From: an uncultured Phenylobacterium sp.
GTDB taxonomy: Bacteria > Pseudomonadota > Alphaproteobacteria > Caulobacterales > Caulobacteraceae
Assembly (NCBI GenBank): GCA_945952355.1
Contig: CAMFIW010000019.1
Location: 1-14,519, forward strand
DNA length: 14,519 nucleotides
Direction of reading: 5' to 3'
The first letter of the stretch is position 1, and each line of letters starts with the position of its first letter. The notes under the pieces are model-generated. The model saw nothing but the letters and a program-made list of their open reading frames with translations, was not told where the DNA came from and did not search any database. Shown here in pieces: positions 7,270-14,494 of this stretch. The translations under genes and the position numbers were made by a program.

Positions 7270-9506
7270 TGGAAGGCCTTCGAGAAGGACACGCCGTAGG
7301 TGCGCGGCGCGCCATAGACGCGGAAGCCGTAGCCCAGGGCGAGCTGGTTGACCCCCTGGGTCACATAGCGTTCGTCGGCCAGGTTCTTGACCCACACCGC
7401 CACGTCCCAGTCCTTGCCCGACATCAGGCTGGCCCGCGCGTTCCAGACCCAATAGCTCGGCGTCGCGATCAGCGGATCGTTCAGCGCGTCCTTGAACATC
7501 TCGTCGGCATAGCGCCCGTCGACCTGCACCCGCGCCTGCAGACCGTGGCCCACGTCGCGCGTGTAGGCGGCCGACAGGTTGAAGCTGACCTTCGGAGCGT
7601 CGGGCATCTCGTTGCCCTTGGCCACGGCGCCCGAGGATGAGGCGAAGGCGCCGAGCTCGGTGTGAAGCAGGCCCAGGCCCGCCACCAGGTCCAGCCCCTC
7701 CACCGCCGGCGGCGACCAGGTCAGGTCGAGGTCCAGGCCGTAGATCTTGGCGGTGTCGACATTGCCCAGCCGCTGGATCGGCAGCCCGCCGGAGGTGTCG
7801 CGGATGAAGGTCTGAACGTCGGAATAGTCGTAATAGAAGAGGCTGCCCGACCAGGAGAGGCCGACCGACGGCAGGCGCTGCTTCACGCCGATCTCGTAGT
7901 CGATCAGGGTCTCCGGCTCATAGGGCTTGAGCTGGCCGGAATTGGTCGCCACGCCGGAGAAGAACCCGCCGCTCTTCACGCCCTGGCTGATGCTGCCATA
8001 GACCAGGGTCGTTGGATTGGGCTTCCAGTTCAGACCCACCTTCCACGACCAGTTGGTGTCGTCGATCGAGGTGTTCACCGTGGCCAGCGGAATCGGCGGC
8101 GATCCGCAGGGCGCCAGCGTCAGCAGGCTCACGGGGCAGTTCGAGACCAGGTCGGAGGTCCCGCCGACGTCGGACTTGGTCTCCCAGGTGTAGCGAAGGC
8201 CGGCCACCAGGCTGAGGCCACCGCCCAGGCGATGCTCGACATTGCCGAACGCCGCGGCCGACTTTGACACCTGGTCGGCGGTGCTCAGGGTCTTGGTGTT
8301 GAACAGGTCCTGCAGCGAGCCGTCATAGGACATCTTCACCCGGTCGCGGGAGGCGAACACCCCGACCAGCCAATCGTTGGTGGGGGTCGCGCCGGAGAGG
8401 CGCAGTTCCTGCGAGATCTGGTCGATGCGGTCGTGCTCGATGAAGTCGGTTTCGCGGAACGGCCCAGCGTCGGTGTCCGCGCCCCATTGGCGCTTGAAGC
8501 CCAGCCAGCCGGTGACCGAGGTCAGGGTCGCCCAGCCAAGGTCCTGGTTCACCCTCAGGGTCGCCGCCCGCTGGTCGACGTCATAGGCCGGGTTCACCGA
8601 CCAGTCGCCCTTGAAGGGGTCGCCGTCGGTGTCGCGATAGCCCAGGAAGTCGGTGCATCCGGAAGAGCCGGGGCACACCAGGCTGGCCGGCGCGCCCGGC
8701 GGTTTGAGGAGCCCGAAGAACTCCGGCGCCCCCACCTCCGAGCGCACCTTCTGGACCTCCACTTTCAGCAACACGTCGAGGTCCGCGTTCGGCTTCCATC
8801 GCAGTTGGGCGCGGCCCATCTGCACGTCGCGACGGCCGATGTCGGAATTCTTTACGCGGTTGAAGAAGTAGCCCTCGTCCTGGCTGACGATCTTGCCGGC
8901 CAGGCGGATCGCCACGGTGTCCGACACCGGCAGGTTCACGGCCCCGTCGAGATCGGCGGTCTTGTAGTTGCCGTAGCTGCCGGCGATCCGGCCCTCCATG
9001 CCGCCGAAGGTCGGCTTGGCGGTCAGGACGTTGATCGCCCCGGCGGTCGAGTTGCGGCCGTAGAGCGTACCCTGCGGGCCCTTCAGCGCCTCCATGCGCT
9101 CCAGGTCGAACAGGTCGAAGTTCATCAGGGCCAGCGAGCTCAGATAGACCTCGTCCACATAGACCCCGGCGCTGGGATTGTTGGTGGCGCTGAAGTCGTT
9201 CAGCCCCACGCCGCGGATGCTCACCACCGGCAGGATGCCGGGCATGTTCTCCTTGATGTCCACATTGGGGGTGAAGGTGGCCAGGTCGGTCACCTGGGTC
9301 ACCCGCCGCGCCTGCAGTTCGGAACCGGAGACCACGGCGACGTTCAGGCCCACGTCCAGGGTGTCCTGGGCCCGCTTCTGGGCGGTGACGGTGATCGCCT
9401 CGAGCTCGGTGACATTCGATTCGGCCGCCTGGGCCGCACCCGCAGCCAGGACCAGTACGGCGACCGCCGCCCCGCCCAGCCAGCCCGATTGTCTCGAAAC
9501 GCGCAT
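7266..9506 (-). CDS. TonB-dependent outer-membrane receptor
   Basis: 746 residues. The ATG at 9506 follows GGGAGGG and yields a clear Sec signal (MRVSRQSGWL, a hydrophobic run, AQA at 25-27). Upstream codons in frame do not look like receptor sequence. After the signal comes a TonB-box-like EAITVTAQKR (about 37-45), then the plug domain (VVSGSELQARRVTQVTDL, SIRGVGLNDFS, MEALKGPQGTLYGRNSTAGAINV), then the 22-strand barrel to the end (YGVSFSKAFQ). Two close Cys pairs, CPGSSGC (bases 8655-8675) and a second in NCPVSLLTLAPC, probably lie in outer loops and may form disulfides. The chain ends in Gln just after the usual Phe. The energised receptor would import a scarce ligand; no siderophore or vitamin B12 genes are nearby, so the ligand is unknown. 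It is divergent from the TetR gene and overlaps the hydrolase gene. Confidence 0.95.
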   Translation of the reverse strand: MRVSRQSGWLGGAAVAVLVLAAGAAQAAESNVTELEAITVTAQKRAQDTLDVGLNVAVVSGSELQARRVTQVTDLATFTPNVDIKENMPGILPVVSIRGVGLNDFSATNNPSAGVYVDEVYLSSLALMNFDLFDLERMEALKGPQGTLYGRNSTAGAINVLTAKPTFGGMEGRIAGSYGNYKTADLDGAVNLPVSDTVAIRLAGKIVSQDEGYFFNRVKNSDIGRRDVQMGRAQLRWKPNADLDVLLKVEVQKVRSEVGAPEFFGLLKPPGAPASLVCPGSSGCTDFLGYRDTDGDPFKGDWSVNPAYDVDQRAATLRVNQDLGWATLTSVTGWLGFKRQWGADTDAGPFRETDFIEHDRIDQISQELRLSGATPTNDWLVGVFASRDRVKMSYDGSLQDLFNTKTLSTADQVSKSAAAFGNVEHRLGGGLSLVAGLRYTWETKSDVGGTSDLVSNCPVSLLTLAPCGSPPIPLATVNTSIDDTNWSWKVGLNWKPNPTTLVYGSISQGVKSGGFFSGVATNSGQLKPYEPETLIDYEIGVKQRLPSVGLSWSGSLFYYDYSDVQTFIRDTSGGLPIQRLGNVDTAKIYGLDLDLTWSPPAVEGLDLVAGLGLLHTELGAFASSSGAVAKGNEMPDAPKVSFNLSAAYTRDVGHGLQARVQVDGRYADEMFKDALNDPLIATPSYWVWNARASLMSGKDWDVAVWVKNLADERYVTQGVNQLALGYGFRVYGAPRTYGVSFSKAFQ

Positions 9507-9551
9507 TCGCAAGCCCTCCCTGACGTCTCTCGCCCGCCTGTTCGCGGTGCG

Positions 9552-9570
9552 AGTTTTTCGACACTTGAGT
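9552..9570 (+). repeat. Direct repeat copy 1 (candidate operator)
   Basis: 19 bases, consensus AGTTYTTCGACAMTTGAGT, matching copy 2 (9607-9625) at 17 of 19 positions. The offset is 55 bases, close to five helical turns. The core TCGACACTTGA is at 9558-9568. Confidence 0.65.
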
Positions 9571-9606
9571 TTGCACGGATAACGACACGACGGATCGAAC
9601 GCGTCA

Positions 9607-9625
9607 AGTTCTTCGACAATTGAGT
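9607..9625 (+). repeat. Direct repeat copy 2 (candidate operator)
   Basis: Second copy of the 19-base repeat. It differs from copy 1 only at 9611 (C for T) and 9619 (A for C). The core TCGACAATTGA is at 9613-9623. It touches the putative minus-strand -35 box (9602-9607) of the receptor gene. Confidence 0.65.
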
Positions 9626-9637
9626 AGGTCTGCTGTA

Positions 9638-9648
9638 TCAAGTGACGA
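9638..9648 (-). repeat. Inverted third copy of the repeat core
   Basis: The plus strand reads TCAAGTGACGA; its complement TCGTCACTTGA matches the copy 1 core at 10 of 11 bases and the copy 2 core at 9 of 11. Paired with copy 2 (9613-9623) it forms an inverted repeat with a 14-base spacer, ending 19 bases before the regulator's ATG. It partly overlaps the GCTGTATC box (9632-9639), so binding here could control the regulator's own gene. Confidence 0.5.
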
Positions 9649-9667
9649 GAGCGAGGGAGCTGTCGGG

Positions 9668-10936
9668 ATGCCCGAGACCAAGGCCGCGCGACCGGCGCGG
9701 GGCCGTCCCGCCCGCAAGCCCGCGCGGCGCGACCTGCTGCTGGACGAGGCCGCGCGGCGCATCAACGCCCAGGGCGCTGGCGCGATCGTCATCAACGACA
9801 TCGCCGAACAGGTCGGGCTGTCGCGCAACGCGCTCTACTATTACGTGGCCGACCGCGCGGACCTGGTCTTTCGCTGCTACCTGCGCGCCTGCGAGGCGAT
9901 GACCGACGACCTGGTCGCCGCCCACGAGCAGGGCGGCGATCCATCAACCCGCATCCGCCTGTTCGTGGAGGCGTCGCTCGCCTTCGACCGGCCCGAGCAG
10001 ACGGTGCTCAGCGACATCGACTTCCTGCCCGAGCCGCAGCGCGGCGTGATCCGCGCCCACAACGCGCGCAACGTCGAGGCGCTGAAGGACCTGATCGGCG
10101 AGGGCGTGCGGGCCGCCGCCTTCCGCCCCTGCGACGTCGAGGTCGCCGCCCAGGCCCTGATCGGCATGATCGCCTGGGCCAGGCTGGCGGCGGGCTGGCT
10201 GGACTATCGCGACAGCCGCGCGGCGCGCCGGCGGATGATCGTCACCATCGTCGATCTGTTCCTGCACGGGTTCAGCGCCGACCCGAACGCCGCCACCGAC
10301 GGCGCGATCGACGTCGAGGTCCTGACCGCCCGGCCGTTCAACGCCTTCGACCGGCGCCAGACCAACGAGATCAAGATCACCCAGTTGATCGCCGCGGCCT
10401 CGCGGCTGTTCAACCGCCGCGGCATCGACGGCGCCTCGCTCGACGAGATCGGCGCCAGCGTCGGCGCGACCAAGGGCGCGGTCTATCACTACTTCGACGA
10501 CAAGTCGGACCTGGTGGTGCGCTGCTACCGCCGCGCGTTCGAGCTCTACGACCTGTTCATGGACACCGCCGTCGCTTCCGGCCGCACGGGGTTCGAGCGC
10601 GCCATGCTGTCGCTGCACCTGAACGTCCAGGCCCAGGCCGGTCCGCTCTCGCCACTGATGCTGCAACCCGGCCGCCTGTCCCTGCCCGCCGACGAGATGG
10701 CCCGGATCACCGCCGCCTCGAAGCGCCTTCGCATGACTTCGACCCGCAGCCTTCGCCACGGCGTAACCGACGGATCGTGCCGGGCCATGGACAGCGCGGT
10801 GGCCGGCGAGGTCGCCGCCGGCATCTTTCTGTGGCTACCCAAGTGGCTGCCCGAGGACTACGCGCTCTCGCCCATGCGCCTGGCCGACGAGATCAACCGG
10901 CTGATCGGCCTGGGCCTCGAGGTGCGCGCCGCCTAG
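9668..10936 (+). CDS. Double TetR-family regulator (two TetR units in one chain)
   Basis: 422 residues, twice the length of an ordinary TetR protein (about 200). The ATG at 9668 has GGGAG eight bases upstream; a TTG at 9620 in the same frame lies in the operator region and is less likely. A basic N-terminal arm (RGRPARKPARRD, AT-hook-like) is followed by helix-turn-helix 1 at about residues 43-66 (INDIAEQVGLSRNALYYYV, then ADRADLV). An all-helical ligand/dimer domain extends to about 205. The linker FNAFDRRQTNEIK leads to helix-turn-helix 2 at about 257-282 (LDEIGASVGATKGAVYHYF, then DDKSDLV), and a second helical domain runs to the end. Both recognition helices keep the TetR pattern, so both could bind DNA. 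It is divergent from the receptor gene, whose repression and self-repression it probably mediates, with the imported substrate or a derivative as likely inducer. It converges on the MFS gene, sharing CTAG. Confidence 0.93.
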   Translation: MPETKAARPARGRPARKPARRDLLLDEAARRINAQGAGAIVINDIAEQVGLSRNALYYYVADRADLVFRCYLRACEAMTDDLVAAHEQGGDPSTRIRLFVEASLAFDRPEQTVLSDIDFLPEPQRGVIRAHNARNVEALKDLIGEGVRAAAFRPCDVEVAAQALIGMIAWARLAAGWLDYRDSRAARRRMIVTIVDLFLHGFSADPNAATDGAIDVEVLTARPFNAFDRRQTNEIKITQLIAAASRLFNRRGIDGASLDEIGASVGATKGAVYHYFDDKSDLVVRCYRRAFELYDLFMDTAVASGRTGFERAMLSLHLNVQAQAGPLSPLMLQPGRLSLPADEMARITAASKRLRMTSTRSLRHGVTDGSCRAMDSAVAGEVAAGIFLWLPKWLPEDYALSPMRLADEINRLIGLGLEVRAA

Positions 10937-10949
10937 TCGATCGGCGCGC
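10924..10949. terminator. Hairpin at the convergent TetR/MFS junction
   Basis: GCGCGCCG (10924-10931) and CGGCGCGC (10942-10949) form a perfect 8-bp stem around a 10-base loop. The loop contains the CTAG at 10933-10936 that gives both opposing genes their TAG stop. There is no T-run directly after either arm. It may act as a shared weak terminator or a barrier to converging transcription. Confidence 0.4.
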
Positions 10950-12582
10950 CCTTCATTTCCCGCACGAAGGCCAGGCCGACCACCACCGTGATCGCCGCCA
11001 CCACGATCGGGTACCAGAGCCCGTAATAGATATCCCCCGTCGCCGCGACCATGGCGAAGGCCGTCGTGGGCAGGAAGCCCCCGAACCAGCCGTTGCCGAT
11101 GTGGTAGGGCAGGCTCATCGAGGTGTAGCGGATCCGCGCCGGGAACATCTCCACCAGCGCCGCGGCCACCGGCCCGTAGACCATGGTCACATAAATCACC
11201 AGGAGGAACAGCAGGCCGACCACCGCCGGCTTGTTCATCTTCGCCGGCTCCGCCTTGGCTGGATAGCCCGCCGCCTTCAGCGCGGCCCCAAGTTGCTTGC
11301 CCCAGGCGGTCTTGGCCTCGGCGAAGGCCTTCTTGTCCAGGCTGCCGCCCGAAAAGCTCGGCACCGCCACCTCGCCGACCTTGACCACCGCCACCGAGCC
11401 CGGCCGCGCGGCCTGGTTCGCATAGCTGACCCCGGCATTGGCCAGAGCCGACTTGGCCACGTCGCAGGACGAGGTGAAGGCCTTCTTGCCGACGGGATCG
11501 AACTGGAACGAGCACTCGGCGGGGTCGGCGATCACCGTCACCGGCGCGCTGGCGCTGGCGGCCGCGAGCGCCGGATTGGCGGTCGCCGTGATCGCCTTGA
11601 AGATCGGGAAATAGGTCAGCGCCGCCAGCAGGCAGCCCGCCATGATGATCGGCTTGCGCCCCACCTTGTCCGACAGCCAGCCGAAGACCACGAAGAACGG
11701 CGTGCCCAGCAGGAGCGCCCAGGCGACCAGCTCATTGGTCAGCACCCCGTCGACCTTCAGCATCTTCTCCAGGAAGAACAGGGCGTAGAACTGGCCGGTG
11801 TACCAGACCACCGCCTGGCCGGCGGTCAGCCCCACCAGGGCCAGGATCACCAGCTTCAGATTGCTCCACTGCCCCAGCGCCTCGGCCAGGGGCTTCTTCG
11901 AATTGCGCCCCTCGGCGACCATCTTCTGGAACACCGGGCTCTCGTTCAGCTTCAGCCGGATCCACATCGACACGCCCAGCAGCACGATCGAGACCAGGAA
12001 CGGCACGCGCCAGGCCCAGGCCTTGAAGGCCTCCTCGCCCAGGTTGGTGCGCACCAGGATGATGACGATCAGCGACAGGAACAGGCCCAGCGTCGCCGTG
12101 GTCTGGATCCAGCTCGTATAGAGCCCACGCTTCCCGTCCGGCGCGTGCTCGGCCACATAGGTCGCCGCCCCGCCATATTCGCCGCCGAGCGCCAGGCCCT
12201 GGATCAGCCGCAGCGTGATCAGCGCCACCGGCGCCGCCACCCCGATGGTCTTGTAGTCGGGCAAGAGGCCGACGCAGAAGGTCGACAGCCCCATCAGCAG
12301 CATGGTGACGAGGAAGGTGTTCTTGCGCCCCCAGAGGCCGCCGAGCAGGCCGACCACGCGGGCGCCGAACGGCCGCACCGCGAACCCGGCCGCGAAGGCC
12401 AGGAGGGCGAAGATGTAGCCTGTGGTCTCGTTGACGCCCGAGAAGAAGTGGCCGGTGATGAAGCTGGCCAGCGAGCCGTAGAGATAGAAGTCGTACCACT
12501 CGAACACCGTGCCGGCCGAGGCCGCCCCGATGATCAGCCGGTCGTTCCGCGCCTCGCCGACCGCCGTCGCCGCCGCCACCAT
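10933..12582 (-). CDS. Major facilitator superfamily transporter, metabolite:H+ symporter (MHS) family, with large periplasmic insert
   Basis: 549 residues, about 110 more than usual for the family (about 430-450). The start at 12582 has GGGAGGGG just upstream. Helix 1 follows AGTVFEWYDFYLYGSLA, a signature of MHS symporters such as ShiA, KgtP and ProP. The loop 2-3 motif is GLLGGLWGRKN, loop 8-9 repeats it as GWLSDKVGRKP, and LRLIQGLALGGEYGGA marks helix 4. It is an inner-membrane proton symporter, probably for an organic acid or zwitterion; the substrate cannot be read from sequence. Residues about 333-449, between helices 9 and 10, form a hydrophilic insert on the periplasmic side, with Cys357 (PAECSF) and Cys373 (TSSCDV). 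The gene follows the S10 peptidase by 86 bases on the same strand and may be cotranscribed with it. Its stop overlaps that of the TetR gene. Confidence 0.92.
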   Translation of the reverse strand: MVAAATAVGEARNDRLIIGAASAGTVFEWYDFYLYGSLASFITGHFFSGVNETTGYIFALLAFAAGFAVRPFGARVVGLLGGLWGRKNTFLVTMLLMGLSTFCVGLLPDYKTIGVAAPVALITLRLIQGLALGGEYGGAATYVAEHAPDGKRGLYTSWIQTTATLGLFLSLIVIILVRTNLGEEAFKAWAWRVPFLVSIVLLGVSMWIRLKLNESPVFQKMVAEGRNSKKPLAEALGQWSNLKLVILALVGLTAGQAVVWYTGQFYALFFLEKMLKVDGVLTNELVAWALLLGTPFFVVFGWLSDKVGRKPIIMAGCLLAALTYFPIFKAITATANPALAAASASAPVTVIADPAECSFQFDPVGKKAFTSSCDVAKSALANAGVSYANQAARPGSVAVVKVGEVAVPSFSGGSLDKKAFAEAKTAWGKQLGAALKAAGYPAKAEPAKMNKPAVVGLLFLLVIYVTMVYGPVAAALVEMFPARIRYTSMSLPYHIGNGWFGGFLPTTAFAMVAATGDIYYGLWYPIVVAAITVVVGLAFVREMKGAPID

Positions 12583-12624
12583 GCGCCCCTCCCAGGGTTG
12601 TTCTTGGGCAGGGAGGTTAGGCAG

Positions 12625-12651
12625 CGGCGGGCGGCTTCACAATGCCCGCCG
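12625..12651 (-). other. Hairpin in the S10 peptidase-MFS spacer
   Basis: CGGCGGGC (12625-12632) and GCCCGCCG (12644-12651) give a perfect 8-bp stem with an 11-base loop, inside the 86-base gap after the peptidase stop and before the MFS ribosome-binding site. There is no T-run on the minus strand. It may lower readthrough into the transporter gene or protect the upstream message. Confidence 0.4.
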
Positions 12652-12668
12652 AGAACGAAGCGCCGGAC

Positions 12669-14333
12669 CTATCGCCCCGCCTTCGGTTTCACGTTGTTGG
12701 TCTTGCCGATGAAGGCCGCCACGTCGTCGTGCAGGGCCTTCATCGAGGCCTCGTGCGCATAGACCATGTGGCCGCTCTCATAATAGCTGTACGAGATATT
12801 GGCCTGCAGGCTGTCGGGTATCGGCAGGTGCTTCATCTCGTACCAGCCTTGGAAGTAGGGCGTCGCCAGGTCGTAGTAGCCGCCCAGCAGCAGCACCTTC
12901 AGGCTCGGATTGTACTTCATCGCCGAGGCCAGGTCGGGCATCACGTTCAGCATCGCCCGCGGCGTGAAATTGGCCCCCGGCGGCTGGTGGTTGTTGTCCC
13001 AGAAGCGGAACACGTTGACCGACGGCTTGAAAGTCTTGCCCGCCCCATAGCCCAGGGTGCGCCGCGCATAGTCGTTGAACGCCGTCACATAGGCCGAGCT
13101 GAGCGCCGCGGCCTGCGGGTCGTAGTCCGCCTCCTTGCTCAGCGGATCCATGTCCGGCCCGGAGAAGCGGGTGTCGAGCCGGCCCGTGGTCAGGCCGTCC
13201 TTGGCCTGCAGCGCCTTCTCGAACATGCCTCCGGTGATCCGCAGGTCCGCCCGCAGCACATAGTCGAGCGGCAGGCCGGTATAGGTCGCGAGCTTCTGCG
13301 CCACCTCCTGCTTGCGCGCCGGCGCCAGCTCGGCGCCCGCCTGCAGCGCGGTGGCGTAGTCGGTGGTCGCGAACGTCTCCACCTCCTTCAGGAAGGTCTT
13401 CAGCTCGGCCGGCCGGTTCGGGACCAGCTTGCGGTACCAGGCCGTCGCCGCATAGGTCGGCAGGGCGGTGATATAACCCTGGTCGCTGCCGGGATTGTTC
13501 TCGATCCCGTCGACGCTGAGCGAGAAGTTCAGGATCTGCGACAGCAGGATCACGCCGTTGAAGTCGACGCTCTGGCCGGTCTCCAGGTTGTTGATCAGCA
13601 CCGCCGAGCGCGGCGTGCCATAGCTCTCGCCGAACAGGTACTTGGGCGAGTTCCAGCGGCCGTACTGCGACAGGAAGCCGGTGATGAACTGGCTGAAGGC
13701 GTAGGCGTCGGCGTCGACGCCCCAGAACGCCTTCTCCTTGTCCTTGCCGGCGATGCGCGAGAAGCCCGCCCCCGGCGCGTCGATGAACACCATGTCGGAG
13801 ACGTCCATCAGGCTGTAGGCGTTGTTGATCACCGAATAGGGCGCGGCCGGCGTGTGGTCGCCATTGTCCGCCGTCACCACCCGGCGCGGGCCGAACGCGC
13901 CCATGTGCAGCCACATGGTCGAGGAGCCGGGGCCGCCGTTGTAGATGAAGGTGATCGGCCGGTCGGCGGCCGGCGCGCCCTTCTTGAAATAGGCCACATA
14001 GAACATCGAGGCCTCGGCCTGCGGATTGCCCGGGCCGCTGGCGTCCTTGGTCTCCAGCCCGGCCTTGTCCTTGGCCGCCGCGTCATCCCAGCCGCGCGGG
14101 TGGACCACGATCGTCCCGGCTACGGCGTGATAGTCGATGTTCTGCCCGCCGACGCTCACCGAGCCGTCCGACCCGACGGCCTCCGGCGTGAACAGCACCC
14201 CGGCGTTGGGCTCGGCCGTCGCCGCGTCCGGCTTCTTGCTCGCGGCCGCCGGCGGGGTCGCAGGCTCCGCCGCCATCGCCATACCGGCCGCCAAAGACAG
14301 CCCCGCACCCGCCAGCAACACCTTACGCAGCAT
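12669..14333 (-). CDS. Secreted S10 family serine carboxypeptidase
   Basis: 554 residues. The ATG at 14333 has GGGAG seven bases upstream and gives a Sec signal (MLRKVLLAGAGLSLAAGMAMA, cleavage about residue 21-22). An Ala/Pro/Lys-rich stretch of about 25 residues follows. S10 signatures are YNGGPGSSTMWLHMGAFGPR (131-150, substrate and oxyanion region), GESYGTPRS with nucleophile Ser237, GGYYDLATPYF with Asp488, and ESGHMVYAHE with His522, so the triad is complete. S10 enzymes remove C-terminal residues from peptides, typically at acidic pH. This one should act in the periplasm or outside the cell. The gene is first in a minus-strand pair with the MFS transporter. A plausible promoter lies at 14365-14393. 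With the S9 enzyme at the other end it gives the window two peptidases, but nothing links them directly. Confidence 0.95.
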   Translation of the reverse strand: MLRKVLLAGAGLSLAAGMAMAAEPATPPAAASKKPDAATAEPNAGVLFTPEAVGSDGSVSVGGQNIDYHAVAGTIVVHPRGWDDAAAKDKAGLETKDASGPGNPQAEASMFYVAYFKKGAPAADRPITFIYNGGPGSSTMWLHMGAFGPRRVVTADNGDHTPAAPYSVINNAYSLMDVSDMVFIDAPGAGFSRIAGKDKEKAFWGVDADAYAFSQFITGFLSQYGRWNSPKYLFGESYGTPRSAVLINNLETGQSVDFNGVILLSQILNFSLSVDGIENNPGSDQGYITALPTYAATAWYRKLVPNRPAELKTFLKEVETFATTDYATALQAGAELAPARKQEVAQKLATYTGLPLDYVLRADLRITGGMFEKALQAKDGLTTGRLDTRFSGPDMDPLSKEADYDPQAAALSSAYVTAFNDYARRTLGYGAGKTFKPSVNVFRFWDNNHQPPGANFTPRAMLNVMPDLASAMKYNPSLKVLLLGGYYDLATPYFQGWYEMKHLPIPDSLQANISYSYYESGHMVYAHEASMKALHDDVAAFIGKTNNVKPKAGR

Positions 14334-14364
14334 CAGCCCGCTCCCTGGAAAATTATGGCGCGCA

Positions 14365-14393
14365 AGCTAGGCCTTGAGGGCCGGCTTTGACAA
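14365..14393 (-). promoter_or_regulatory. Candidate promoter of the S10 peptidase gene
   Basis: On the minus strand TTGTCA (14388-14393) is followed after exactly 17 bases by CTAGCT (14365-14370), about 30 bases before the start codon. The -35 box is good and the -10 is only fair (GCCTAGCTTG, partial match to the Caulobacter GCTANAWC). Prediction by eye only. Confidence 0.35.
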
Positions 14394-14463
14394 CATCCGC
14401 CGCTCCCAGGTCACCACCATTCCGGCAGGCGCCCCGATCCGCCCCCTCGCCGCGCCGATTTTT

Positions 14464-14494
14464 CGAACCACGAACCACACGAACCCACACGAAC
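14464..14494. repeat. Short tandem CGAAC repeat near the right edge
   Basis: CGAAC occurs at 14464, 14471, 14480 and 14490, separated by CA, CACA and CCACA, so the unit grows from 7 to 9 to 10 bases (ACCACGAACCACACGAAC style). It follows TTTTT and lies in the 186-base stretch 14334-14519, which holds no gene apart from the S10 leader and promoter. Similar arrays recur between genes in many bacterial genomes in my memory; here only this one is seen. Confidence 0.55.

Larger units (their letters stand above)
9507..9667. promoter_or_regulatory. Divergent promoter/operator region between the receptor and the double-TetR regulator
   Basis: 161 bases serving both genes. On the minus strand TTGACG (9602-9607) is a good -35 box. 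Its -10 would fall at 9579-9584 (CGTTAT, 17-base spacing), a mediocre match. On the plus strand GCTGTATC (9632-9639) resembles the Caulobacter -10 consensus GCTANAWC, but no -35 at proper spacing is visible. The region also carries a direct repeat and an inverted third copy, listed separately. One repeat abuts the receptor -35 and the other lies just downstream of the expected transcription start, a geometry suited to repression. Confidence 0.5.

Noticed and set aside
7270..7452. Longer start for the serine hydrolase, up to 7452
   Set aside because: The extra 61 residues are an out-of-frame reading of the receptor gene. The ATG at 7269 has a ribosome-binding site and an ATGA overlap.
8433..9623. 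Plus-strand open frame of about 400 codons opposite the receptor
   Set aside because: Shadow frame without recognisable domains; it also runs through the divergent promoter region.
10777..12762. Long plus-strand open frame (about 660 codons) opposite the MFS gene
   Set aside because: Its translation is rich in Arg, His, Gly and Gln with no domain, and it mirrors the codon bias of the MFS gene. A GC-rich shadow frame.
12642..14390. Long plus-strand open frame (about 580 codons) opposite the S10 peptidase
   Set aside because: Low-complexity Arg/Val/His-rich translation. The minus strand has the complete catalytic triad, a signal peptide and a ribosome-binding site.
14464..14494. CRISPR array
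   Set aside because: Units of only 5-9 bases with spacers of 2-5 bases, and no cas genes. A simple tandem repeat.
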